From Vibrio pacinii DSM 19139 (lineage in GTDB: Bacteria; Pseudomonadota; Gammaproteobacteria; Enterobacterales; Vibrionaceae), in contig NZ_KL543978.1 in assembly GCF_000711795.1 (NCBI RefSeq), positions 228,856-292,855 of the forward strand: a stretch of DNA of 64,000 bases, in the 5' to 3' direction. The translations under genes and the position numbers were made by a program. How positions within the stretch are numbered: position 1 is the stretch's first letter; each line of letters opens with the position of its first letter. The notes under the pieces were generated by a model. It was not told where the DNA came from. It did not search any database and was given only the letters and a program-made list of their open reading frames with translations. Positions 9,201-18,000 of this stretch are shown here, piece by piece.

Positions 9201-10483
9201 AAGAAGTGATGTCACCGGCTTATGCCCCAGACAAGGTCGAGTTAGTCACGGGGGTAAGCGCGGATGATATTTTTGCCATGGCGCGAATGATAGGCACCGC
9301 TAAGCGCACCGCTGTTTACTATTCAATGGGCATTACCCAGCACACCACGGGGCATGATAACGTCCGCTCGATTGCCAACTTACAATTATTGTGCGGCAAT
9401 ATCGGTATAGAAGGGGGTGGGATTAATCCACTACGCGGTCAGTCCAATGTGCAAGGGGCGTGTGATATGGGCGCATTGCCAAATTGCTTTCCCGGCTACC
9501 AAAAAGTCTACAACCCCATGGTCAGGCAAAAATTCGCCATCGAGTGGGATGCGCCCAATCTTAGCGACGAACAGGGCCTGACATTAACTGAAATTATCGA
9601 CGCTGCGTGCAAGCGCGACATTCGCGGTATGTATATCATGGGTGAAAACCCGGTACTGAGTGACCCTAACCAAGCCCATGTCATTGAAGGGTTAGAGACG
9701 CTTGATTTTCTGGTTGTGCAGGATATTTTCTTAACTGAAACGGCGCAATATGCCGATGTGGTGTTGCCATCGTGCTCGTTCGCCGAGAAGTCAGGTCACT
9801 TTACCAACACTGAGCGTCGAGTACAGCGGATTAATCCAGCGGTTAAACCTCCGGGTGACGCCAAGGAAGATTGGTGGATCATCCAACAAATAGCCAACGC
9901 GATGGGCAGCGATTGGCGCTATCAAAAAGTATCAGATCTCACCAGTGAAATTGCTCGAGTTACTCCGCAATATGCCGGACTGCACTGGAATACAATCACC
10001 CCTGAAGGGGTTCAGTGGCCAAGCAATAAAAACAACCCCAATGGGACGCGAATAATGCATCAAACCCAATTCACTCGGGGTAAGGGGCAAATGGTGGGCA
10101 TCCCGTTTCGCTACGCCGCAGAGCTTCCTGATCAAGACTATCCGTTGGTACTGACAACCGGCCGTGTACTAGAGCAGTTCCATACTGGCACCATGACTCG
10201 TAAAACCAAAGGCTTAAACAAGCTTGCAGGACCAAGAGCCATGATCAGTGTCACTGACGCCGAAGCTCTGGGCATTCACAATGGCCAACGGTTGCGAGTC
10301 TCGACTCGGCGCGGCGAAATAGAAATTGATGCGTTTGTCACCAAGCGTATTCAAGCTGGAGTCATTTTTATTCCCTTCCACTTTGTAGAGTCACCCGTCA
10401 ACCGCTTGACCACTACCGCAACTGACCCGCACGCCAAGATCCCTGAATTTAAGGTCGCCGCAGTCAAAGTGGAGGCGCTATAA
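6293..10483 (+). CDS. Formate dehydrogenase fused to GltD-like NAD(P)H oxidoreductase and ferredoxin domains
   Basis: 1396 aa in one chain. Residues 1-80 form a [2Fe-2S] domain (Cys34, 45, 48, 61). Residues 95-155 are a Cys-rich GltD-type Fe-S module (Cys101, 105, 144, 148, 152). An FAD/NAD(P) oxidoreductase follows with GSGPGGL at 197-203 and a second nucleotide motif (IGGGNTA) near 325. Two 4Fe-4S motifs are CISCGQC (about 635) and CVQCGAC (about 690). The molybdopterin catalytic part starts with CTYCGVGC near 724. Cys852 of RLCHASS occupies the position that is selenocysteine in E. coli FdhF. The protein should couple formate oxidation to NAD(P) reduction without separate diaphorase subunits. 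No fdhD or other formate genes are adjacent. Confidence 0.88.
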   Translation: MIEIVIDGKYRIVEQGSTLLEAARVCGVEIPSLCGLNKSGQKIPCDLCQVEDENGRMQRACELTVYHGLNVTIHSAELSEHRKQALNTIMRDHYADCEAPCKTACPAGVDIQSYLYYIAQNDHQKAIEVIKQTLPMPLSIGRVCPAFCESECRRALVDQPLAIRQLKRHAADADLAAHQAYVPKKKPLKHRSIAIVGSGPGGLTAGYYLCNEGYDVTVFESMPKAGGWLQYGIPEYRLPKEILDKEIELMCRSGMTIKTKQKLGEDFTLSRLSEDYDAVCLAVGASLAVEMKYPGSDLAGCYLGVDYLKDYVTDQTYTTGQTVAVIGGGNTAIDCARTARRTGAATTLIYRRTRDEMPAEAYEIEEAEHEGVNFLFLTNPVQNIRDDNGRVKAVKLEKMVLGEPDDSGRRRPQTTGEFFTLGFDTVIAAVSQQPDLSFLDNERLSIPLTRWNTAQTDARTMHTGTGNIFSIGDFRRGPATAVEAVGDGRLAAKAIDLYLHGNMADMPQPKFNARKEKTLAEVDPFHFQHVAKVARSIMPELTAEQRAQSFSEVELGFDNDDAIREAMRCLECGCQANTQCGLRDYSTQYGAEQCFEPKLNIKSDQDWQALRAKDSRHKFSVDRSSEFIEFDANRCISCGQCIDACSEQAVHGILNFVNDQNGRPALRPDDRPHFGSMRNGRLLMGDSNCVQCGACVQACPTGAMVDKRYRSQGRQEPLTCVDTICTYCGVGCKLTMHVDKTNNRIEYITGAHSPVNQKMLCVKGRFGFDFVADEARLTTPLIRKDGWLQPATWPEAIELVASKLTTLKQAFGGNALAGFSSAKTTNEDNYAFQKFIRRELGTNNVDHCARLCHASSVTGLEASLGSGAMTNDIPSIKYSDVIVIIGSDTTSAHPIIASHIKQAIRHHGARLIVADPKRIDMAEHAELYLSHRPGTDVMLLNGVMQQIIKNGWHDQEYIEERVDGFDTLLQEVMSPAYAPDKVELVTGVSADDIFAMARMIGTAKRTAVYYSMGITQHTTGHDNVRSIANLQLLCGNIGIEGGGINPLRGQSNVQGACDMGALPNCFPGYQKVYNPMVRQKFAIEWDAPNLSDEQGLTLTEIIDAACKRDIRGMYIMGENPVLSDPNQAHVIEGLETLDFLVVQDIFLTETAQYADVVLPSCSFAEKSGHFTNTERRVQRINPAVKPPGDAKEDWWIIQQIANAMGSDWRYQKVSDLTSEIARVTPQYAGLHWNTITPEGVQWPSNKNNPNGTRIMHQTQFTRGKGQMVGIPFRYAAELPDQDYPLVLTTGRVLEQFHTGTMTRKTKGLNKLAGPRAMISVTDAEALGIHNGQRLRVSTRRGEIEIDAFVTKRIQAGVIFIPFHFVESPVNRLTTTATDPHAKIPEFKVAAVKVEAL

Positions 10484-10524
10484 CTAAGACGCGGTTCAAA
10501 GAAAATAACGAACACTAAGCAATA

Positions 10525-10558
10525 AGGCGTCTGTTTTGGCGCCTCAGTGCCTTTTGTA
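10525..10558 (+). terminator. Possible terminator after formate dehydrogenase
   Basis: AGGCGTC and GGCGCCT (10525-10531, 10538-10544) can pair with one G-U, with a 6-nt loop. The T-run (CCTTTTG) starts a few bases after the stem, so this is a weak call. Confidence 0.4.
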
Positions 10559-10636
10559 TTGAGAAAAATAGTTCACGGGCAAGCTGAGTCAGTTTTGTTT
10601 ACACTAGAGAGAAACCATCGCTGATAAGGGCCATCT

Positions 10637-11584
10637 GTGCTGACGAAACAAACACTAACTATTGCCTCGGCGAATTTGTTTAATTTCATCGAGCCGCCGA
10701 ATGCGTTCTACGACTTTGAAAACATCTATGAACGCGATGCATGGCAAGATAAGTGCCGTTGGACCAAACAAAACATTCAAGCCTTAGAGGCAGACATCGT
10801 TGGCCTTCAAGAAGTGTTTAGTATTGATGCTGTGCAAACGCTATTCACGCAGATGGGTTACCCGTATTTTGCAACCGTAGAGACCCCCAAAGTTGCAGAT
10901 GAGTATATTTACTCACACCCTGTTGTCGCCGTTGCCTCGCGCTATCCTCTCAAACACATTCAAGCAGTAACCACACCCAACGACTTAATATCGGAGGGCT
11001 ATGGCGTTGAAGTGCCACCTTTTAGCCGCGCGCCCATTTTTTGTATTGTCGACATTCCCCATATTGGTGAGATCGGTTGTTATGTTTGCCACTTAAAATC
11101 ACAGCGTGCAACCGAGAGCTTAACGCCGGACGGGGCTCAACCGCTGATTGGTCGCTGGCTTTCAAGCCAACAGAGAGGATGGGAAGCACTGATGCTGCGC
11201 CTGTTTAGCGAACAGCAATATGCCCTGAGACCGATGCCAACGGTACTCGTCGGGGATATGAACCAAGCGCTCAGTAGTGATATCTCTGGCTTACTGACGG
11301 AACCTACCAACAACGAACCACACAAGCTGCAATTCAAAGATAGCTGGCAATTGCTATCTGATGCACCCCAAGATCGGCCCGCGACCCATTATCATTTCAG
11401 CCGTGGCAATGTTTTAGACTACATTTTGTTATCGCAAGAGTTTCAGCCCGACTCAGTGTATTCGCTTGCCGATGTGACTCAGTTTACAACGCTCGATCAG
11501 CACTTAATCAATCCAATCTATGAGCAAGATAAAAACGCCAGTGACCATGCCTTTATCGCGGTCACATTGCGTTTTGTTCTATAA
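10637..11584 (+). CDS. Endonuclease/exonuclease/phosphatase (EEP) family hydrolase
   Basis: 315 aa, about the size of one EEP domain, with no signal peptide. The family signatures are all present: SANLFNF at the N-terminus, the metal-binding Glu in GLQEVF, VGDMNQ (GDxN) near residue 212 and SDHAF at the C-terminus. The family hydrolyses phosphodiester or phosphomonoester bonds (nucleases, sphingomyelinases, inositol phosphatases); which one cannot be read from the sequence. The start is a GTG at 10637 preceded by AAGGG with a 7-nt spacing. It stands alone, ending at a shared bidirectional terminator with the convergent next gene. Confidence 0.82.
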   Translation: MLTKQTLTIASANLFNFIEPPNAFYDFENIYERDAWQDKCRWTKQNIQALEADIVGLQEVFSIDAVQTLFTQMGYPYFATVETPKVADEYIYSHPVVAVASRYPLKHIQAVTTPNDLISEGYGVEVPPFSRAPIFCIVDIPHIGEIGCYVCHLKSQRATESLTPDGAQPLIGRWLSSQQRGWEALMLRLFSEQQYALRPMPTVLVGDMNQALSSDISGLLTEPTNNEPHKLQFKDSWQLLSDAPQDRPATHYHFSRGNVLDYILLSQEFQPDSVYSLADVTQFTTLDQHLINPIYEQDKNASDHAFIAVTLRFVL

Positions 11585-11607
11585 TGCGTTTGTTCCATAA
11601 ATAAATA

Positions 11608-11632
11608 GGCCGTGCATTAGCACGGCCTGTTT
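11608..11632. terminator. Bidirectional terminator between convergent genes
   Basis: The perfect 8-bp stem GGCCGTGC / GCACGGCC with an ATTA loop is followed by TGTTT on the plus strand and by TATTTATTT on the minus strand. It serves the EEP gene and the small DUF2999 gene. Confidence 0.85.
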
Positions 11633-11648
11633 GATCGTGAGTGATCGC

Positions 11649-11909
11649 TTACTTCGATTCTTGCTGCAGTTTGGCTTTCGCTTCTTCTACTTTGCTAAAA
11701 TCCAAACCTAGTTCTTCGACCGCTTGTTTGATAAGCGCTGGATTTTGCATTACTTGGCCCATCAACAATTGCAGTTTATCTTGTGGTAAGCCCAGTTGGC
11801 TGATGGTCGCCATCGCGGCCAATGGGTTTTGTGTCAAGGTTTGGAACAGTTGGTTGATTTGCTCATCGCTAATATTGTTTTCTTTTAACATGGCAATAAT
11901 CGGATTCAT
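11649..11909 (-). CDS. DUF2999 family small protein
   Basis: 86 aa, acidic and helical, starting MNPIIAMLKENNISDEQINQLF. I recognise it as the vibrio DUF2999 family, whose function is unknown. It has no signal peptide or membrane span. AGGTAA lies before the ATG. The two helical stretches with repeated NPLA / NPAL motifs suggest a small helical bundle. It is convergent with the EEP gene and has its own promoter region to the right (11910-12106). Confidence 0.75.
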   Translation of the reverse strand: MNPIIAMLKENNISDEQINQLFQTLTQNPLAAMATISQLGLPQDKLQLLMGQVMQNPALIKQAVEELGLDFSKVEEAKAKLQQESK

Positions 11910-12106
11910 TTCGTTACCTATTTCGCTAAGTAAAACATGCGCTGCAGTCTATCACTTGCCTGATACGATTTGTACTTCAATCACACCGTTATGCTCACTC
12001 GATGACAACGTAATTTCGCTGTTTGGCCCTATCAACCAAGTTGCGCAATAACACGTCAAGTCCTGCGGCTTTTGCTCCGACTCATCAGTCAGCCGTTGAT
12101 CCTGAT

Positions 12107-13177
12107 TTACTGAGAGGTTAAACGTGTAAAGAAAGCTCGTAGTTCATCATCACTAAGGTTGAGTAAATTGTCGCCGACATACCACTCCACAACCGATTGA
12201 TGAGGATGAGCGGTCACTTGTGGGTGACCAAACCATATCCCAGCTTGGCTTGCTAAAGAGTGCTGTATCTTCACCGCTTGTGCTTGGCTAAATGGCAGAA
12301 TTAAGTGCAGCATGTTCGACTGAGGTTGTGGCGGATTAACCGCGAGCGTTGGAAACTCGGCAATAATGTTGTAAACCTGCTTAGTTCGTTCAAAGAGTGA
12401 AGGCAGCTTAGCTAACCTCTCATCGAACTGCATCGCGGCTGATACAATATACGGTGTGCGATGGTAAACATTGCCACCCTGACGCTTCATCCACATGTCA
12501 GCGAGCTCTACAAATTCTTTTGAACCCAGTAACATAGAACCGCCCAAGCCATTTATCCCTTTATAAAGAGAAACATAGGCACTATCAAAACCACAGGCAA
12601 TTTCAGCATAACTTTTGTGGTAAAAGGCGGCACACTCCCACACCCTAGCGCCATCCATATGTAAATGGATCTGATGCTGATTGCAGTGTTTTTTGATCTC
12701 TTCTAGCTCTGACCAACTTGGTAACTGTCCGCCAATTTCGCGCATTGGCAGTTCATAAAGTACAGCTGCAATCTCATCAGGCCAAGCCTTAAGGTCGTCT
12801 AATTTCCATGGTTGATAAGGATTACCAATCGGTAAGATATTAAAGCGGTTTTGCAGCTGATAGCCTTGGCGTTCATGCACATAGATATGACTAGAGGGAT
12901 GCATCGCCACTAAAGGATTACGTTTTTGCCGAGTGACTAATTCAAGCACTGTCGGTTGAGTCATAGTCCCGGTAATAACAAAAAGCCCAGCTTCAAAACC
13001 CAAAAGATCGGCAACTTTTTGTTCGAAAGCTTGAATCGTTTCTCCTTCGCCGTAAACATCATGCGCGACATTATGCTGCTCACACCACTTGGCCATTTTA
13101 GCGAAATGTTCAGCGGGAGAATCTTCTTTATTGCCAGGCAAAAAAGTATGACATTGTTGTTTTAATTGGGTACTCAT
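12107..13177 (-). CDS. PLP-dependent beta-eliminating lyase, low-specificity threonine aldolase type
   Basis: 356 aa from the ATG at 13177, chosen because AAGGA lies 8 nt before it; an in-frame ATG at 13231 would add a poorly conserved leader. Fold-type I aminotransferase features are visible: YGEGETIQAFEQKVADLLG, HMDGARVWE (the Asp that contacts the PLP ring nitrogen) and SLYKGINGLGG, where Lys206 should form the Schiff base. The family cleaves threonine or allo-threonine to glycine and acetaldehyde, but close relatives act on other beta-hydroxy or beta-substituted amino acids. It is divergent from the EamA exporter gene, with about 150 bp between, which suggests a shared control region and perhaps a linked substrate. 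Confidence 0.82.
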   Translation of the reverse strand: MSTQLKQQCHTFLPGNKEDSPAEHFAKMAKWCEQHNVAHDVYGEGETIQAFEQKVADLLGFEAGLFVITGTMTQPTVLELVTRQKRNPLVAMHPSSHIYVHERQGYQLQNRFNILPIGNPYQPWKLDDLKAWPDEIAAVLYELPMREIGGQLPSWSELEEIKKHCNQHQIHLHMDGARVWECAAFYHKSYAEIACGFDSAYVSLYKGINGLGGSMLLGSKEFVELADMWMKRQGGNVYHRTPYIVSAAMQFDERLAKLPSLFERTKQVYNIIAEFPTLAVNPPQPQSNMLHLILPFSQAQAVKIQHSLASQAGIWFGHPQVTAHPHQSVVEWYVGDNLLNLSDDELRAFFTRLTSQ

Positions 13178-13326
13178 GCATCTTTCCTTAGAGAGAGTAA
13201 TACCTTTACTCGTCAATATTTGGCCGTACAATATAGTGCATCATCGATATCTATGATCGTAAGACAAGTCTAATTTGTGAATGACAGCGACTTCAACCTA
13301 ACACAACCATACAAGATCCCTGAAAT

Positions 13327-14226
13327 ATGTTGAACCAACTCTATACCCAAGTCCCTGCCGGGGTAAGATTTATGCTGCTTTCCGCACTAGGTTTTGCGCT
13401 GATGTCTGCATGTGTAAAATATGTCAGCATCCATGGTATCCCCGTTTTTGAAATCGTCGCTGCGCGCGCGTTAGTGTCATTGATCATTAGCTATCTCGAC
13501 GTGAAAAGAAAACGAATTTCCATCTGGGGTAACAACAAACCTTTATTGTTGATTCGCGGTATCATCGGAACCTTTGCCTTAATGTGCGTTTACTACTCGG
13601 TAACGACCCTTCCTCTGGCAGAAGCCACGATATTGCAATACGTCCACCCCGTATTTACTGCGCTACTTGGACTGTTACTCCTCAAAGAACGAGTGCAGAC
13701 GTCTACCCTCATCTGTATCGCTTTTTGTTTATTGGGTTTATGGGTGATGGTACAACCTAGCCTTGATCACACGATTGAGTATCAACTGCCGATGTTTAGT
13801 GTCATGACGGCGCTCCTTGGCGCGCTAGGCAGCTCAATTGCTTATATCATCGTTCGCAAACTTAGCCAGACTGAAGATAGCTCAGTGATCATCATGTACT
13901 TTCCATTGATCGCACTTCCCGTTTCATTAGTTTTAATTGGCGATAACTTCGTTTGGCCTAGCCTCTACCTAACATTTTTACTGGTACTGGTGGGCATCTT
14001 CACTCAGGTTGGTCAGTATGGACTGACAAAAGCGATGCAAACCCAAGCGGCTGGAAAAGCCTCGGCTTACTCGTATGTGCAAGTTGTTTTTTCTGCACTG
14101 CTCGGCGTGTGGATTTTCAATGAAATCCCATCCATCTGGACATATATCGGCGGTACTTTGATTGTCACCGGAGCATTAGTTAACGTCTTTGGTCAGAAAT
14201 TGGTAAAACCTTTTCAACGTGGGTAA
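13327..14226 (+). CDS. EamA/DMT-family transporter
   Basis: 299 aa with ten predicted membrane helices arranged as two EamA repeats (for example RGIIGTFALMCVYYSV and LPLAEATILQYVHPVFTALLGLLLLKERV in repeat one, KASAYSYVQVVFSALLGVWIFNE in repeat two). The family exports amino acids and related metabolites across the inner membrane; the substrate here is unknown. Only a weak ribosome binding site is seen. Divergence from the threonine-aldolase-like gene suggests, but does not prove, amino-acid-related transport. Confidence 0.85.
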   Translation: MLNQLYTQVPAGVRFMLLSALGFALMSACVKYVSIHGIPVFEIVAARALVSLIISYLDVKRKRISIWGNNKPLLLIRGIIGTFALMCVYYSVTTLPLAEATILQYVHPVFTALLGLLLLKERVQTSTLICIAFCLLGLWVMVQPSLDHTIEYQLPMFSVMTALLGALGSSIAYIIVRKLSQTEDSSVIIMYFPLIALPVSLVLIGDNFVWPSLYLTFLLVLVGIFTQVGQYGLTKAMQTQAAGKASAYSYVQVVFSALLGVWIFNEIPSIWTYIGGTLIVTGALVNVFGQKLVKPFQRG

Positions 14227-14240
14227 TAAATCACAATATA

Positions 14241-14255
14241 TTGCTCATCGAGCAA
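14241..14255. promoter_or_regulatory. Inverted repeat, candidate activator site upstream of hcp
   Basis: TTGCTC-ATC-GAGCAA is a perfect inverted repeat about 90 bp before the sigma-54-like element; a further TTGCTCA half-copy is at 14284. This is a typical distance for a bacterial enhancer-binding protein such as VasH. It could instead be a terminator of the EamA gene, because GTTTTT follows the stem four bases later. Confidence 0.4.
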
Positions 14256-14341
14256 CGTGTTTTTGCTTGCTGTAGGTAAAAACTTGCTCAACAAAAATGG
14301 CTCAAAAACGTAAGGTATTGATTATATAGAAATTTATATTC

Positions 14342-14357
14342 AGGCATAACAATTGCC
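14342..14357 (+). promoter_or_regulatory. Sigma-54 (RpoN) -24/-12 promoter of hcp
   Basis: AGGCATAACAATTGCC carries GG and GC separated by exactly ten bases, with the preferred GGCA and TTGC cores, 54 bp before the hcp ATG. hcp operons of Vibrio cholerae are known to depend on RpoN and its activator VasH, which supports the call. Confidence 0.65.
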
Positions 14358-14410
14358 CTTTAGTAAACACATTCACATGTTAAACAAACACACTAAAGGA
14401 AAGGATTGCT

Positions 14411-14929
14411 ATGCCAACTCCATGTTATATCTCTATCGACGGTGAAACTCAGGGTCTAATCACTGCAGGCGCTTGTACTGCTGATTCTATCGGTGATTCA
14501 TTTGTAGAAGGTCATGAAGATGAGATGCTGGTTCAAAAGTTTGACCACGTCGTAACTGTTCCTACTGATCCACAGTCAGGTCAACCTTCAGGTCAACGTG
14601 TTCACAAGCCGTTCCAGTTCACTGTTTCTCTAAACAAAGCGGTACCACTGCTTTACAACGCACTTTCATCTGGCGAGAAGATGAAGACAGTTGAACTAAA
14701 ATGGTACCGTACTTCTATCGAAGGTAAACAAGAGAACTTCTTCACAACTAAGCTTGAAAATGCGTCTATCGTAGACATCCATTGTGAGATGCCTCACTGT
14801 CAAGATCCATCAATGTCAGACTTCACGCAGAATCTAACTGTGTCAATGTCTTACCGTAAGATCACTTGGGACCACGTTAACGCGGGTACTTCAGGTTCTG
14901 ACGACTGGCGTAAGCCTGTCGAAGCGTAA
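14411..14929 (+). CDS. hcp: Type VI secretion tube protein Hcp
   Basis: 172 aa, the same length as V. cholerae Hcp and very similar in sequence (MPTPCYISIDGETQGLITAG at the start, SMSYRKITWDHVNAGTSGSDDW at the end). Hcp hexamers stack into the tube that carries VgrG and effectors when the sheath contracts. The codon choice is strongly biased and differs from neighbouring genes, as expected for a very highly expressed protein. AAGGAAAGG precedes the ATG. The gene has a sigma-54-type promoter upstream and is followed by two hairpins before vgrG. No sheath or baseplate genes are present, so this is an auxiliary cluster served by a main T6SS locus elsewhere. Confidence 0.97.
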   Translation: MPTPCYISIDGETQGLITAGACTADSIGDSFVEGHEDEMLVQKFDHVVTVPTDPQSGQPSGQRVHKPFQFTVSLNKAVPLLYNALSSGEKMKTVELKWYRTSIEGKQENFFTTKLENASIVDIHCEMPHCQDPSMSDFTQNLTVSMSYRKITWDHVNAGTSGSDDWRKPVEA

Positions 14930-14944
14930 TATTACGCTTTGTTT

Positions 14945-15018
14945 TAGCCCACCTTCGGGTGGGCTAGTTATAACCCTAACCAAGACGCCGTTAAGACGGT
15001 GTCTTGGTTAGGGTTTTA
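14945..15018 (+). terminator. Tandem hairpins between hcp and vgrG
   Basis: The first hairpin is TAGCCCACC-TTCG-GGTGGGCTA at 14945-14966. The second is a very long stem with arms 14972-14991 and 14996-15015, a TAAG loop and one G-U pair, followed by TTATA. Together they should stabilise the hcp message and strongly reduce read-through, giving much more Hcp than VgrG. Confidence 0.75.
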
Positions 15019-15068
15019 TACCAATCTGTACAAGGCAATTATTGAGCACTCTCCCTCCCAGATTGGTA
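15019..15068. repeat. 10-bp inverted repeat pair before vgrG
   Basis: TACCAATCTG (15019-15028) and CAGATTGGTA (15059-15068) are perfect inverted copies with 30 nt between, ending 25 bp before the vgrG ATG. It may be a small extragenic palindrome of the kind common in vibrios, or an operator or attenuator. It directly abuts the hcp terminator. Confidence 0.5.
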
Positions 15069-15093
15069 ATCGCGATTACGTAGGGCTGAATAT

Positions 15094-18000
15094 ATGACCA
15101 CTCTCAATTTCAATCTAACCGTTGAAGGGCTCGATCCTCAAGCTTTTGTCGTCAGAGAGTTCGAAGGCAACGAATCTCTTTCGCATGATCTTAACCATGG
15201 CAAGCAACCCTGCCATGGTTACTATTATGATGTTCAGCTCGCGAGTCGTAATTCGCTGCTCAGCGCTGAAGATGTCGTTGATAAGCAAGTCCAACTCACC
15301 TTATACCGCGACTTAGAAATCGTAAAAACCATCCACGGAATTGCACGAAGCTTCACCAAAAGTGATACTGGTCATCATCATACCTTCTACGCCTTAACGA
15401 TTGTTCCAGCATTAGAGCGACTGTCTTTGCGCCAAAATAGTCGTATTTTCCAGTATAAAACCGTACCGGAAATCCTCTCTATTATTCTTAAAGAAATGGA
15501 GATCGATGATTTTGCCTTTGCCTTACAACACGACCATGGCCAAAGAGAATTTTGTGTTCAGTACCGAGAGTCCGACCTCGATTTTCTACACCGGCTGGCT
15601 GCCGAAGAAGGGCTGATTTACAGCTTTGTATTTGAAAATGGTAAGCACACGGTACTATTTAGTGACTCTTGCGCTTGTTTGCCTAAAGTACACACGCCTA
15701 TTCCATACAATGCGCTCAGCGGCGGCATCTCTGAGCAAGAGTATGTATCCGCGATGGTATTTAACACCCGTTTCGCCCCCAGCTCGACGCAACTTAAAGA
15801 TTACAGTTTTAAAAAGCCAGCCTATTCATTTCAGCAAAAAACCCTTGCCACTGACATCGACTTTCAAAGTACCGACTACCAACACTTTGATGCACCAGGA
15901 CGGTTTAAATCGGATGATAGCGGCGCGTTAATTAACCAAACACGCCTCGACTACTTACGTCGCGATGCACAACTTGCCACTGGCAAGAGCTACGTAGCTG
16001 CTATTCAAGCGGGTTACAAGTTTCAATTGAGTGAGCACTTAGATGATGAGTTCAATCGAGAATGGCTAGTCGTCAAAGCCACCCATCGCGGCACGCAACC
16101 TCAAGCCCTAGAAGAAGAAGCCGGCTCTGGTTCAACAACCTATGATAATCAATTTTGGTTGATCCCAAGCGAACAAAATTGGCAATTAGAGCCATTTACT
16201 AAGCCTTTGGTCGATGGCCCGATGATGGCGACTGTGGTTGGTCCTGAAGGTGAAGAAATTTACTGTGATGAGCATGGTCGCGTTAAAGTTCAGTTTCCAT
16301 GGGATCGTTATTCAAGCGGCGACGAGCACAGTTCGTGCTGGATTCGTGTTTCCCAAGATTGGGCCGGAAATCAATACGGCATGTTAGCTATTCCTCGCAT
16401 CGGTCATGAGGTGATCGTCGAGTTTTTAAATGGTGACCCTGACCAACCGATTATTACGGGCAGAACCTACCATGTGACGAACACTGCACCTTACGTGTTG
16501 CCCGACAATAAAACAAAAACCGTAATACGCAGTGAATCGCACCAAGGTGAAGGGTTTAACGAATTAAGTTTTGAAGACCAGTCTCAGCAAGAGCAAGTTT
16601 TTGTCCACGCCCAAAAAGATCTCGACATAGAGGTCGAAAACGACACCACGGTTCATATCAAGCATGATCAGCATTTAACCGTCGATAATCACTACTTCAG
16701 CCATGTTAAGAACCATCGTAATGAAACGGTAGAAGGCGATAAGCGCAACAAAGTCACCCAAGATCAAACCTTAGTGGTTGAGGGCTCTTTGCATCTCAAA
16801 ACCGGTAAAGTTTGGGTCAATGACTCTGGCTCTGAAATCCACATTAAATCAGGCAATAAGGTGGTGATTGAGGCAGGCAGTGAAATCACCTTAAAAGCCG
16901 CAGGGAGCTTTGTCAAAGTCGACCCGGCAGGCGTTCACTTATCCGGTGCTGGCGTGAACCTAAATTCAGGCGGCAGCGCAGGAAGTGGCAGTGGCTATGC
17001 CGGACAAACAGCCGAGCTAGCCACAGCCTTACTCAACGATATTGAAGTCGCCGAACTGCAGCAAGCCGATATCAGTGCGTCACAAAACAGCGCAGAAGCG
17101 AATGTGATAAGTGAGTTCAGTGCGCCTGAAGAGATAACTCATACAGCTCAACACTTAACAGCAAACAGCCCTGTTGCCGCAGTTTCGAGTGCGAATAGCA
17201 GCAGCTCATCTGAATCTGAATCTGAATCTGAATCTGAATCTGAAGAGACTAAATCACTAAGGTTAAAGTCTGCCCTTCTTAAGCAGTCTTTAACCTTAGA
17301 TAAACTCGCGAATCGTGAATCTCATTCATACAAAAGCGGAGCAAAAGGGCAAGAAGTTGAATACATTCAACAAGCTCTGATAAAACTAGGTTTCGATATC
17401 GGAAATGCAGGCGCTGACGGAGATTTTGGTTCAACCACACAACGTCAGGTTAAGCTGTTCCAAAGTGAGTATAAGCCGACCAACGAAACGCACCTCGCTT
17501 ATGATGTGGGAGCCGTTGATGGAATCGTAGGTCAAGGAACCTTACTAGGTCTAGACGAAGCACTTGTTGAGGGGTGGGAGTATGAGAATGATGAGATGGA
17601 TCTCAAGTGGTTAAAAGTTCCCAAAGGCCAATTAACTTTTAATGCTGAAGGAAATGATGTTGAATCAAGCATATACTTCTCCAGATCTATACATTGGCCC
17701 GGAGAGAACAGTGGTATCACTATTGGTAGAGGATATGATTTAGGCCAGCAGCAATCTGCACATATCGATTTAAATAAAGTAGAAATATCAGCAGAACTCC
17801 GTGAATGGCTGGTAAACGCACAAGGCAAAAGAGGACTAGATGCTAAAAACTACTTTGACTCAGCGCCATCCAATATTAAAACAGCTTCTATAACGAGAAA
17901 ACAACAATATTTACTGTTTAATGACGTTTACAAGAGGTTAGAAAGTGACGTTTCAAGAATTAGTCAAAAGAGAATAACAATTGAAGCCTACCATACTAAT

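Noticed and set aside
11641..12051. A 136-codon plus-strand frame over the DUF2999 gene
   Set aside because: It is antisense to a recognised gene with a good start and terminator, and its product is rich in Ser, Cys and Ile, as expected from a shadow frame.
15019..15068. CRISPR-like repeat
   Set aside because: It is a single inverted pair and not a direct repeat array. No CRISPR array was seen anywhere in the window.
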